A stretch of 64,000 nt of DNA from Kosakonia sp. H02. GTDB taxonomy: Bacteria; Pseudomonadota; Gammaproteobacteria; Enterobacterales; Enterobacteriaceae. The translations under genes and the position numbers were made by a program. The stretch spans positions 3,224,001 through 3,288,000 of the forward strand of contig CP131915.1 in NCBI GenBank assembly GCA_030704225.1. Direction: 5' to 3'. The notes under the pieces are model-generated. The model worked only from the letters and a program-made list of their open reading frames with translations. It searched no databases and had not been told where the DNA came from. Below, in pieces: positions 1 to 8,164 of the stretch; within the stretch, counting starts at the first letter, position 1; each line of letters begins with the position of its first letter.

Positions 1-48
1 GCGCTTAATCGCGTCTACCTGGTCGTTTTCGTTTTCGTAAATTTCCAC
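1..48 (-). CDS. yfgM: YfgM, N-terminal 16 codons only (gene runs off the window start)
   Basis: Reading the minus strand from a GTG at 48 gives an N-terminus with MEIYENENDQV, which I recognise as the start of YfgM, an inner-membrane ancillary SecYEG translocon protein with a periplasmic TPR domain. A strong ribosome binding site (AAGGAGAAGG) lies just upstream of the GTG, which supports the start. YfgM follows hisS in enterobacteria, so the position fits. Only the cytoplasmic N-terminus is visible; the membrane segment and TPR part lie outside the window. Confidence 0.85.
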   Translation of the reverse strand, partial: MEIYENENDQVDAIKR

Positions 49-84
49 GCAGTCCTTCTCCTTAACGATAATTCACCGGGGAGA

Positions 85-1359
85 TTAGCCCAGTAGTGTG
101 CGCAAATGCGCCGCAACGCTATCCTGCGTTACCGTACTCTGCTCACCAGAGCGTAAATCCTTCACCACAACATTACCGTCGGCAATTTCAGACTCACCGA
201 GCACCAGTGCGACACGAGCGCCCCACTTATCTGCACGCGCAAATTGCTTTTTAAAATTGCCGCCGCCGTGGTTCATCATCAGCCGTACGCCAGGCAGCGC
301 ATCGCGCACCTGTTCACCCAACAGCATGGCTGCGGATTGCGTATTGGCACCAGACGCCACCAGGTATATATCGACAACGGATTCTGCTTTAAATTCCGGA
401 TTAACTGCCTGAACTAACAAAACAAGTCTTTCGAGGCCCATCGCGAAGCCAACCGCGGGCGTTGCGCGACCGCCTAACTGCTCAACCAGCCCATCGTAAC
501 GACCGCCCGCACAAACGGTTCCCTGCGCGCCGAGGCTGCTGGTGACCCATTCGAAAACGGTGCGGTTGTAGTAATCCAGGCCGCGCACTAAACGCTGGTT
601 AACGGTATACGCGATACCCGCCGCATCAAGGAATGCGCACAGACCGGCAAAGTGTTCGCGGGACTCTTCGTCGAGGTAATCACCCAGTTTGGGCGCATCG
701 TTTAACAACGCCTGGATGTCCGGGTTTTTGGTATCCAGCACGCGCAGCGGGTTGGTGTACATACGACGCAGGCAATCTTCGTCCAGCTTGTCTTTATGCT
801 GTTCAAGAAAAGCCACCAGCGCATCGCGATAGGTCGCGCGCGCTTCAAGAGATCCAATGGAGTTGAGTTCAAGCGCAACATCAGAATCAATCCCCAGCTC
901 GCGCCACCAGCGGGCGGTGAGCATAATCAGTTCGGCGTCGATATCCGGCCCTTGCAGGCCAAACACTTCGACACCTAACTGATGGAACTGGCGGTAGCGC
1001 CCTTTTTGCGGACGCTCGTAGCGGAACATCGGCCCGGCGTACCACAAGCGTTGTTCCTGATTGTACAGAAGACCATGTTCGATGCCGGCGCGTACACAGC
1101 CCGCCGTACCTTCGGGACGCAGCGTCAGGCTATCGCCGTTGCGATCGTCAAAGGTGTACATCTCTTTTTCAACCACGTCGGTAACTTCACCGATCGCGCG
1201 TTTAAACAACGGGGTCTGCTCTACAATCGGCAAACGGATTTCACTGTAACCGTAGCTGCCGAGCACGTTTTTCAGAGTGCCTTCAATGCGCTGCCAGATG
1301 GCGGTTTCGCCAGGCAGATAATCGTTCATGCCGCGAATGGCTTGAATATTTTTTGCCAC
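85..1359 (-). CDS. hisS: Histidyl-tRNA synthetase
   Basis: Charges tRNA-His with histidine in the cytoplasm as a class II homodimer. The 424-residue protein has the usual full length. Visible motifs are the class II motif 2 region (TLRPEGTAG at about residues 79-87, then FRYERPQKGRYRQFHQ at about 112-126), the histidine-specific LVRGLDYYNRT stretch, and motif 3 (GFAMGLERLVLL). The C-terminal anticodon-binding domain is complete and ends in LRTLLG. It sits between ispG and yfgM on the same strand, 107 bp after ispG, as in E. coli. A hairpin with a T tract in the ispG-hisS gap may lower read-through from ispG. Confidence 0.98.
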   Translation of the reverse strand: MAKNIQAIRGMNDYLPGETAIWQRIEGTLKNVLGSYGYSEIRLPIVEQTPLFKRAIGEVTDVVEKEMYTFDDRNGDSLTLRPEGTAGCVRAGIEHGLLYNQEQRLWYAGPMFRYERPQKGRYRQFHQLGVEVFGLQGPDIDAELIMLTARWWRELGIDSDVALELNSIGSLEARATYRDALVAFLEQHKDKLDEDCLRRMYTNPLRVLDTKNPDIQALLNDAPKLGDYLDEESREHFAGLCAFLDAAGIAYTVNQRLVRGLDYYNRTVFEWVTSSLGAQGTVCAGGRYDGLVEQLGGRATPAVGFAMGLERLVLLVQAVNPEFKAESVVDIYLVASGANTQSAAMLLGEQVRDALPGVRLMMNHGGGNFKKQFARADKWGARVALVLGESEIADGNVVVKDLRSGEQSTVTQDSVAAHLRTLLG

Positions 1360-1380
1360 GTTTATTCTCTTTATTAATAC

Positions 1381-1436
1381 AAAAAATGAACCCTCAGGGC
1401 CGCGACGACGACAGGTCGCGCCGGGCGGGGTTCATC
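1381..1436 (-). terminator. Hairpin with T tract between ispG and hisS
   Basis: The outer arms ATGAACCC (1386-1393) and GGGTTCAT (1428-1435) pair, and a GC-rich interior can pair further. On the minus strand the hairpin is followed by a run of T. It could terminate part of the transcription coming from ispG before hisS. Confidence 0.6.
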
Positions 1437-1466
1437 ATACACGGGATGCCAGCCCTGGCCGCAACC

Positions 1467-2585
1467 TTATTTTTCTACCTGCTGCACGTCGATACGACGC
1501 GCTTCGTCCAGCATGGAAGCTTTCGCGCGAATGCGGGCTTCAAGCTGGCTAATCATATCGCCGTTATCGAGACGGTCACGACGCACGCCATCTTCATACA
1601 GGCCACTTTTCTTGTTACCGCCCGTCACGCCAAGCGTGGAGACCAGAGCTTCGCCGGGGCCGTTGACTACACAGCCAATAATGGAGACATCCATTGGCGT
1701 GATGATATCTTCCAGCCGCTGCTCAAGGGCGTTGACCGTGCCGATAACATCGAACTCCTGGCGGGAACAAGTCGGGCAGGCAATAAAGTTGATGCCACGC
1801 GAACGAATACGCAGGGATTTCAGGATGTCGAAACCGACTTTGATCTCTTCCACCGGATCGGCCGCCAGCGAAATACGCAGCGTGTCGCCAATACCTTCGG
1901 AAAGCAGCAGACCTAAGCCAATCGCGGATTTCACCGCGCCTGCGCGCGCGCCACCGGCTTCGGTGATCCCCAGATGCAGCGGTTGATCGATCTGTTTGGC
2001 CAGCAAGCGATAGGACTCAACGGCGAGGAACACATCCGAGGCTTTCACGCTGACTTTGAACTGATCGAAGTTCAGGCGATCAAGGTGATCGACGTGGCGC
2101 ATCGCAGATTCAAGCAGCGCCTGCGGCGTCGGCTCACCGTATTTTTCTTGCAGATCTTTTTCCAGTGAACCGGCGTTAACGCCGATACGGATAGGAATGT
2201 TTTTATCGCGCGCGCAATCCACAACGGTGCGGATACGCTCTTCGTTGCCGATGTTGCCTGGGTTAATGCGCAGGCAATCGACGCCGTACTCGGCGACTTT
2301 CAGCGCAATGCGATAGTCAAAGTGAATATCCGCCACCAGCGGAACACTCACTTGCTGTTTGATAAGTTTGAAGGCTTCAGCGGCATCCATGGTGGGAACG
2401 GATACGCGGACGATATCCGCGCCGACGCGCTCTAATGCTTTGATTTGGTTGACCGTTGCTTCAACATCCGTAGTGCGGGTGTTTGTCATGGACTGCACGG
2501 CGATGGGAGCACCATCGCCAATCGGCACATTCCCAACATAAATCCGTTTTGATTTCCGACGCTGAATCGGGGCCTGGTTATGCAT
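1467..2585 (-). CDS. ispG: 4-hydroxy-3-methylbut-2-enyl-diphosphate synthase (flavodoxin)
   Basis: Catalyses the penultimate step of the MEP isoprenoid pathway, turning MEcPP into HMBPP with a [4Fe-4S] cluster and electrons from flavodoxin. The 372-residue protein has an N-terminal TIM-barrel region (VQSMTNTRTTD near residue 30, GGARAGAV near 211). The cluster ligands are visible as C270, C273 (CPTC), C305 and E312 (GCVVNGPGEA). It follows rodZ by 26 bp on the same strand, so the two are probably co-transcribed. The enzyme needs a cluster, and the isc assembly operon lies about 20 kb away in this window. Confidence 0.98.
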   Translation of the reverse strand: MHNQAPIQRRKSKRIYVGNVPIGDGAPIAVQSMTNTRTTDVEATVNQIKALERVGADIVRVSVPTMDAAEAFKLIKQQVSVPLVADIHFDYRIALKVAEYGVDCLRINPGNIGNEERIRTVVDCARDKNIPIRIGVNAGSLEKDLQEKYGEPTPQALLESAMRHVDHLDRLNFDQFKVSVKASDVFLAVESYRLLAKQIDQPLHLGITEAGGARAGAVKSAIGLGLLLSEGIGDTLRISLAADPVEEIKVGFDILKSLRIRSRGINFIACPTCSRQEFDVIGTVNALEQRLEDIITPMDVSIIGCVVNGPGEALVSTLGVTGGNKKSGLYEDGVRRDRLDNGDMISQLEARIRAKASMLDEARRIDVQQVEK

Positions 2586-2611
2586 GAATGATCTCCCGCG
2601 TTGCCCGTCTG

Positions 2612-3616
2612 TTACTGTGCTGCTGATTGTTCGGCATTGAGGGTCAGACGCGCAACCTGGTTAGTTCTGATAAAACGACTCAGATCGACAGGTTTTCCCT
2701 GATACTGGATCTGTACTGCTGACGGCGCACCGATTTTCAGTTTGTATGGTGCCTGGCCGGTAAGATTCAGCGTGGCATCTTTACGTTGCAAGCCGCTGAA
2801 CAATTTTTTACCGGTCGCATCGCTCACTTCCAGCCAGCAATCGGCATTAAAGCTCATCACCAGCGCGTTGGTATCGGCAGATGCGCCCGCGACACCGGCC
2901 TGATCGGTCGGCAGTGGCGATTCGTTATTTGCTGTTGCGGCTGGCTGCTGCGGTGTTGGTTCGATGTTGGCCTGCGATGGCGCAACCACGGTGTTCGGGT
3001 CGGTCGCCGTGGTCGGCGCTTGCGGTGCGGCGGCAGGCGCCTGCGCGGTATCCGTCGGCGCTGGGGTTTCAACCGGGGTAGACGAGTTATCGACCGGTGC
3101 GGTTGCGGTGTCGTTATTCAGCGGTACGCTCTGCGCATTGCTGTTGCTGGCATTGAGCTCGGCAGAAGATTGATCGGCCATGGTGCTGATCTCTTCTTGC
3201 TGCGCTTTGTGGTTCTGCCACCACCAGGCACCCGTCAGCCCGACGACGACAAACAGCACCAGCCAGGTAAAGCTCATCAGCCAGCCATCGCGTTTTTTGC
3301 GCGGCTTGCCAAGCGCGAACGTCTGCATTGGAGCCACTTTCGCGGCTCTGATCGGCGCTTGTTTTTCGAGAATGGGCAGCAGCTCTTCTTCAGGAATGTG
3401 CACCAGGCGCGCATAGGAGCGGATATAACCACGCACAAATGTCGACGCCAGATCGGCAGGCGATCTGTCTTCTTCGATATCGCGTACCGTGGAGACCTTC
3501 AGGCACAAGCGTTCTGCAACCGCTTGCTGGCTGAGTCCAAGTTGTTCACGGGCGTTGCGCAGACGTACGCCAGTGGTTTGTGCTTCGTTTTGGTCTTGAG
3601 TGGCTTCAGTATTCAT
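2612..3616 (-). CDS. rodZ: Cytoskeleton protein RodZ
   Basis: RodZ links cytoplasmic MreB to the cell-wall elongation complex and sets rod shape. The order is typical: an N-terminal helix-turn-helix domain (residues about 16-85, with GLSQQAVAERL and STVRDIE), a basic juxtamembrane stretch (KPRKKRD), one transmembrane helix at about 111-133, a long periplasmic linker rich in Pro, Ala, Thr and Gln (about 140-240), and a C-terminal beta domain (about 250-330). The length of 334 matches the family. The linker makes the opposite strand appear open, but that is composition only. Confidence 0.96.
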   Translation of the reverse strand: MNTEATQDQNEAQTTGVRLRNAREQLGLSQQAVAERLCLKVSTVRDIEEDRSPADLASTFVRGYIRSYARLVHIPEEELLPILEKQAPIRAAKVAPMQTFALGKPRKKRDGWLMSFTWLVLFVVVGLTGAWWWQNHKAQQEEISTMADQSSAELNASNSNAQSVPLNNDTATAPVDNSSTPVETPAPTDTAQAPAAAPQAPTTATDPNTVVAPSQANIEPTPQQPAATANNESPLPTDQAGVAGASADTNALVMSFNADCWLEVSDATGKKLFSGLQRKDATLNLTGQAPYKLKIGAPSAVQIQYQGKPVDLSRFIRTNQVARLTLNAEQSAAQ

Positions 3617-3908
3617 TCGCTACAACTACTGGTACGTGAAAATTAAACACACAGGCGCACATAACTGTAAAACCTACACGCGCCGCGAAAAAACCGGGTC
3701 AGTTAAACGTAGACCCACAGTATAGGACTGTCAGGCTCGTCATAACAGAACAGCTTTCAGCACTTTTTGCTAAGCCGTTGTTCCATCACTACATACTGCC
3801 TCAAAGTCAGAAGAAACGCACCGTAATTATTAATGGCCTGTATGTGTACAGGCCAAATATTCAACATTACGCAAAAACACAGCACATTCTCCGTGCTGTA
3901 TCTCATAC
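3617..3908. other. rodZ-rlmN intergenic region with one hairpin
   Basis: No gene is supported in these 292 bases, which are more AT-rich than the flanks. The only clear structure is a perfect inverted repeat: GGCCTGTA (3835-3842), loop TGTG, TACAGGCC (3847-3854). On the minus strand it lies downstream of rlmN and is followed by an AT-rich stretch, so it may be a weak terminator. The part nearest 3617 probably carries the rodZ-ispG promoter; I could not pick out a confident -10/-35 pair. Confidence 0.5.
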
Positions 3909-5075
3909 TTACAGCGCTTTGACAGCGATCGGCTCACCCTGCATACGCTTACGCATAGTACGTTTTGTGCGGTCGATCACATCACCGGCCAACTGACCAC
4001 ACGCGGCATCGATATCATCGCCACGGGTTTTGCGCACAATGGTAGTAAAACCATAGCTCATCAGCACTTTGCAGAAACGATCGATACGGCTGTTGGAGCT
4101 ACGGCCATACGGCGCGCCGGGGAACGGGTTCCACGGAATCAGGTTGATTTTGCATGGCGTATCTTTCAGCAGCTCAGCCAGTTCATGGGCATGTTCAGTG
4201 CCGTCGTTCACATGATCCAGCATCACATACTCAATGGTCACGCGGCCCTGGTTAGCATTGGACTTGTCCAGGTAACGGCGCACCGCCGCCAGGAAGGTCT
4301 CGATATTGTACTTTTTGTTGATCGGTACAATCTCATCGCGGATTTCGTCGTTCGGCGCATGCAGGGAAATAGCCAGCGCGACATCAATCATATCGCCCAG
4401 TTTATCCAGTGCCGGAACCACGCCAGAGGTCGAGAGCGTCACGCGGCGTTTGGAAAGACCGAAACCAAAGTCATCGAGCATGATTTCCATCGCCGGGACG
4501 ACATTGGTCAGGTTGAGCAGCGGCTCGCCCATGCCCATCATCACCACGTTAGTGATTGGGCGATTGCCGGTAACGCGTGCCGCACCGATAATTTTCGCGG
4601 CGCGCCACACCTGGCCGATAATTTCCGACACCCGCAGGTTACGGTTAAAGCCCTGCTGGGCCGTGGAGCAGAATTTACACTCCAGCGCGCACCCCACCTG
4701 CGAAGAGACGCACAGCGTTGCGCGGTCATCTTCCGGGATATAAACGGTTTCAACGCGCTGATCGCCCACGGCAATCGCCCATTTAATGGTGCCGTCGGAA
4801 GAGCGCTGCTCTTCCACCACTTCCGGGGCGCGGATCTCCGCGACCTCTTTTAACTTGCCGCGCAGGACTTTGTTGATGTCAGTCATCTCATCAAAGTCGT
4901 CGCAGCAGTAGTGATACATCCATTTCATCACCTGATCGGCGCGGAAGGGTTTTTCGCCTAAGTTTTTGAAAAACTCACGCATCTGCTGACGGTTTAAATC
5001 CAGCAGGTTAATTTTTGCATCTTTGTTTGGAACCGTGAGAGCGTCGTTCTCAGGCATGGCAATCTGTTCAGACAT
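3909..5075 (-). CDS. rlmN: Dual-specificity 23S rRNA/tRNA m2A methyltransferase RlmN
   Basis: Radical-SAM enzyme that methylates C2 of A2503 in 23S rRNA and of A37 in some tRNAs, supporting translational fidelity. The radical-SAM cluster motif CALECKFC is present (C129, C133, C136). The methyl-carrying cysteine lies in the C-terminal DDIDAACGQLAGD stretch. The SAM-binding MMGMGEPLLN motif is intact. The 388-residue length is slightly longer than E. coli (384) because of the N-terminus. Downstream on this strand are rodZ and ispG; upstream, ndk ends in its own terminator. Confidence 0.98.
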   Translation of the reverse strand: MSEQIAMPENDALTVPNKDAKINLLDLNRQQMREFFKNLGEKPFRADQVMKWMYHYCCDDFDEMTDINKVLRGKLKEVAEIRAPEVVEEQRSSDGTIKWAIAVGDQRVETVYIPEDDRATLCVSSQVGCALECKFCSTAQQGFNRNLRVSEIIGQVWRAAKIIGAARVTGNRPITNVVMMGMGEPLLNLTNVVPAMEIMLDDFGFGLSKRRVTLSTSGVVPALDKLGDMIDVALAISLHAPNDEIRDEIVPINKKYNIETFLAAVRRYLDKSNANQGRVTIEYVMLDHVNDGTEHAHELAELLKDTPCKINLIPWNPFPGAPYGRSSNSRIDRFCKVLMSYGFTTIVRKTRGDDIDAACGQLAGDVIDRTKRTMRKRMQGEPIAVKAL

Positions 5076-5121
5076 AATTTTTTCCGGCCTCGTTATTACA
5101 CGTTGTGGCCCGTGGAGGGTT

Positions 5122-5164
5122 AAAAAGAAGCGCCCCAGGCAAGCGTCGGCTCATCCTGGGGCGC
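5122..5164 (-). terminator. Rho-independent terminator of ndk
   Basis: A perfect 10-bp stem, GCGCCCCAGG (5130-5139) with CCTGGGGCGC (5155-5164), is followed on the minus strand by TTCTTTTT. It lies after ndk and before rlmN. Confidence 0.85.
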
Positions 5165-5256
5165 AGCATTGTACAAATTCTGACGCACAGATACCACGTT
5201 TGCACGCGGCATTTCACAAATTAAAGTGTAAATCTCGTTACACAGTTAACCGGAAA

Positions 5257-5688
5257 TTAACGGGTGCGCGGGCAAACTTCGCCTTCAGCGAAGAAGTAAG
5301 CGATTTCGCGCGCGGCAGATTCCAGCGAGTCGGAACCGTGGGTGCCGTTTTCGGTGAAGCTGTCTGCGTAATCAGCACGCAGGGTGCCAGCGAGGGCGTT
5401 TTCCGGGTTGGTTGCGCCCAGCAGATCGCGGTGACGCTGTACGGCATTTTCGCCTTCCAGTACGGAAACCACGATCGGACCAGACGTCATGAATTCAACC
5501 AGACCGTCAAAGAACGGACGGCCTTCGTGCTCAGCGTAAAAGCCACGCGCCTGCTCAACAGTCAGGTGCAGCATTTTGGTGCCAACAATTTTGAACCCTG
5601 CCGCTTCAAAGCGAGAGAAGATGTTGCCAATAACGTTTTTTGCCACCGCGTTCGGTTTGATGATGGAAAAAGTACGTTCAATAGCCAT
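5257..5688 (-). CDS. ndk: Nucleoside diphosphate kinase
   Basis: Transfers the gamma phosphate from NTPs to NDPs by a phosphohistidine ping-pong mechanism, balancing nucleotide pools. The 143-residue protein is full length. The catalytic histidine is H117 in NGTHGSDS, and the N-terminal ERTFSIIKPNAV strand is typical. It appears to be a single-gene unit with its own terminator downstream and about 150 bp separating it from pbpC. Confidence 0.99.
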   Translation of the reverse strand: MAIERTFSIIKPNAVAKNVIGNIFSRFEAAGFKIVGTKMLHLTVEQARGFYAEHEGRPFFDGLVEFMTSGPIVVSVLEGENAVQRHRDLLGATNPENALAGTLRADYADSFTENGTHGSDSLESAAREIAYFFAEGEVCPRTR

Positions 5689-5838
5689 GATTACCTCTGT
5701 AAGTTGTTCTGTTGCCCTGAATAGGTGTGGCGCGGATTATAAAGAGCAATACGGGCGTTGCCTATGGATGAAGGTAACATTTTTTTAAAATAAGACGAGT
5801 TTGAGCAACACCGTTTACCTGATACGCCATTTGCCGCT

Positions 5839-8163
5839 TTATTGCACCGCGAACTGCACTGCCGCCACTTGCCCGGCATCATCCATCACCAATAACTGAT
5901 ACTCCCCGCTTTTATCAAGTTTCAGGCTCAACACACTGCCATGCGCCGACAGCGGCTCGCCGTTTAAAAACCACCAGCGCCCACCTGTCCCACCGTTACT
6001 TTGCAGGGGTAACACAGCAGAAGCCGCACCGGGAACACGCTTGATAACGGCCCCGTCACGCACTCCGCTCAGCAACAAGGGCGGCGGTGCATTCTCCTCG
6101 CGCGGCGGGCAGGCTTTATCCGCTGGCGGTAAACGGACAGCACGGCGTTCATCGGCGGGTAACCAGGGCTCCAGCGGTAGCGGCCAGACAATCCAGTTTT
6201 TTTGCTGCGCATCCGGGCAATCTGCCGCCACGCGACGCCCTTCGCGGTTAAGCCACAGCGGGAAGTTAATGCCGTGCAGCCCTTCCTGCTCCGGCATTAA
6301 TAATGTTGGCGGCTGGCTGCCATCCAGTAACCAGGTGGACAAACGGCGACGGCAGTTACTGTCCCCAGCAGGCAGGCTTTGCCCACCCGGCCAGCAGATA
6401 ACCCCCTGGCTTACCGATGCCGGACGCGGATCGCGCGGCAAACGTGCTTGCTCAAGGGCCGAACGAGGCTGTAACAGATTACTGACCTGATTAAGCAACG
6501 GCACTGCGCTGGCAAAACCAAACTGCCCGGCTACGGGGGTGCCATCTGGTCGCCCGGTCCAGATACCTATCACGTAGCGGGCGTTGATGCCAATCGCCCA
6601 GGCATCACGGTAGCCGTAGCTGGTACCGGTTTTCCACGCCAGCGGCACCACCTGCACCAGCGCATTATCCGGCACCGGCTGGGCTTCATTTGCCAGAATG
6701 CGACGGATAATCCAGGCAGCACCTGGCGACATCAATCGGCGCTCCACCAGCGGCGAGTCCGGCGTAAGGCGCAGTTTTCCCGCTTTGCCGTGACGGGCGA
6801 AGGCAGTGTAAGCGGCGGCGATATCTTCCAGCCGCGCCCCTGCGCCGCCGAGGATCAGCGATAAGTTAGGCTCTGCATTCGCCGGCAAAATCAGCGGCAA
6901 ACCGGCGTTGCGCAGATTGCCAGCGAATTTTTTTGGGCCGTAAGCTTCCAGCACCTGCACGGCGGGCAGATTAAGCGAACGCACCAGCGCCTCGTTCATG
7001 CTTACCGGGCCGTGAAACCCGCTATCAAAGTTACCGGGGCGATAATCCCCGACCCGACGAGGCACATCCTGCAACAGCGATGCCGGGTGGATGAGTCCTT
7101 CATCCAGTGCCAGACCATAAATAAACGGTTTTAACACCGAGCCCGGCGAGCGCACGGCGCTGACCATATCAACATGACTGAAACGGCTATCGTCGTTGAT
7201 ATCCACCGATCCTACCCAGCCGAGCACTTTCATATCCGTATGATCGACGACGATGATCGCCAGCGAACTGCGCGCAGGCAGGCGCGGTTTCACGCTTAAG
7301 GCCAGCTCTTCAAGCTGGCGTTGCAGGCTGGCATCCAGCGTGGTTGTCACCTTCAGCGCCTTATTGACGCCGAGCATACGCCGGGCAAACAGCGGAGCGA
7401 GCTGCGGCATTTGCCGGGGCGCCAGCCAGACAGGCTCTTCGCGGGATTCCTTCACTTGCGCGACAGGCCATACATTTTGCGCCACCATGCGATCCAGCAC
7501 TTTATCCCGTGCGGCTTGCGCCCGTTGCGGCCAGCGATCCGGGCGCAAGCGGCTGGGCGCCTGCGGGAGCACGGCTAATAGCGCCGCTTCCGCATAGCTA
7601 AGTTTTTCCGGTGGTTTGCCAAGATAGGCCCAGCTTGCCGCGCCAATGCCTTGCAGCGTGCCGCCAAACGGCGCGCGGTTGAGATAGAGCGTCAGGATGT
7701 CGCGCTTGGAGAGATGCCACTCCAGTTGCAGCGCGCGCCATACCTGACGAACCTTGCCGCCAAAGGTGCGGGAATGCGGGTCAAGCAGACGCGCCACCTG
7801 CATGGTGAGCGTACTGCCACCGGAAACAACGCGCCCGGAGCGCAAATCCTGCCATGCCGCCCGGGCAATGGAGAACGGATTAACGCCAGGATGGTCCCAG
7901 AACCAGCGATCTTCATACTGGATCAGCGCCTGCAAATAGCGCGGAGACACCTCTTCGAGCGTAACCGGGTAGCGCCAGATACCGTCAGCATCGGCAAAGC
8001 GCCACAGCGGCGTGCCATCTTCGGCCACCACCACCCGCGACGGAGAAACCTCCGTAAGCGGCAGCGGCCAGATTTTATCGGCAGCAATGACACCCAGCAC
8101 CAGCAGCAGTGGGATGCCCGCCAGCCAGCGCCAGCGGGTGCGTAACAGACGTCCAGTCTTCAC
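5839..8163 (-). CDS. pbpC: Peptidoglycan glycosyltransferase/transpeptidase PBP1C
   Basis: Bifunctional class A penicillin-binding protein. It has an N-terminal signal anchor (about residues 10-28), a GT51 glycosyltransferase domain with the catalytic glutamate E84 in QYEDRWFWDHPG and the GGSTLTMQ motif near 115-122, a transpeptidase domain with SxxK (S342-V-L-K345) and KTGTSYG near residue 510, and a C-terminal BiPBP_C beta domain ending in AAVQFAVQ. The length of 774 is close to E. coli (770). The gene starts 1 bp after the yfhM stop codon, so the two are almost certainly co-transcribed. The same pairing of PBP1C with an alpha-2-macroglobulin is known from other Gram-negative bacteria. Confidence 0.97.
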   Translation of the reverse strand: MKTGRLLRTRWRWLAGIPLLLVLGVIAADKIWPLPLTEVSPSRVVVAEDGTPLWRFADADGIWRYPVTLEEVSPRYLQALIQYEDRWFWDHPGVNPFSIARAAWQDLRSGRVVSGGSTLTMQVARLLDPHSRTFGGKVRQVWRALQLEWHLSKRDILTLYLNRAPFGGTLQGIGAASWAYLGKPPEKLSYAEAALLAVLPQAPSRLRPDRWPQRAQAARDKVLDRMVAQNVWPVAQVKESREEPVWLAPRQMPQLAPLFARRMLGVNKALKVTTTLDASLQRQLEELALSVKPRLPARSSLAIIVVDHTDMKVLGWVGSVDINDDSRFSHVDMVSAVRSPGSVLKPFIYGLALDEGLIHPASLLQDVPRRVGDYRPGNFDSGFHGPVSMNEALVRSLNLPAVQVLEAYGPKKFAGNLRNAGLPLILPANAEPNLSLILGGAGARLEDIAAAYTAFARHGKAGKLRLTPDSPLVERRLMSPGAAWIIRRILANEAQPVPDNALVQVVPLAWKTGTSYGYRDAWAIGINARYVIGIWTGRPDGTPVAGQFGFASAVPLLNQVSNLLQPRSALEQARLPRDPRPASVSQGVICWPGGQSLPAGDSNCRRRLSTWLLDGSQPPTLLMPEQEGLHGINFPLWLNREGRRVAADCPDAQQKNWIVWPLPLEPWLPADERRAVRLPPADKACPPREENAPPPLLLSGVRDGAVIKRVPGAASAVLPLQSNGGTGGRWWFLNGEPLSAHGSVLSLKLDKSGEYQLLVMDDAGQVAAVQFAVQ

Positions 8164-8164
8164 G

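Noticed and set aside
2786..3646. 286-codon open frame opposite rodZ
   Set aside because: Results from the biased Pro/Ala/Thr/Gln linker of rodZ, which gives Cys/Gly/Arg-rich shadow frames.
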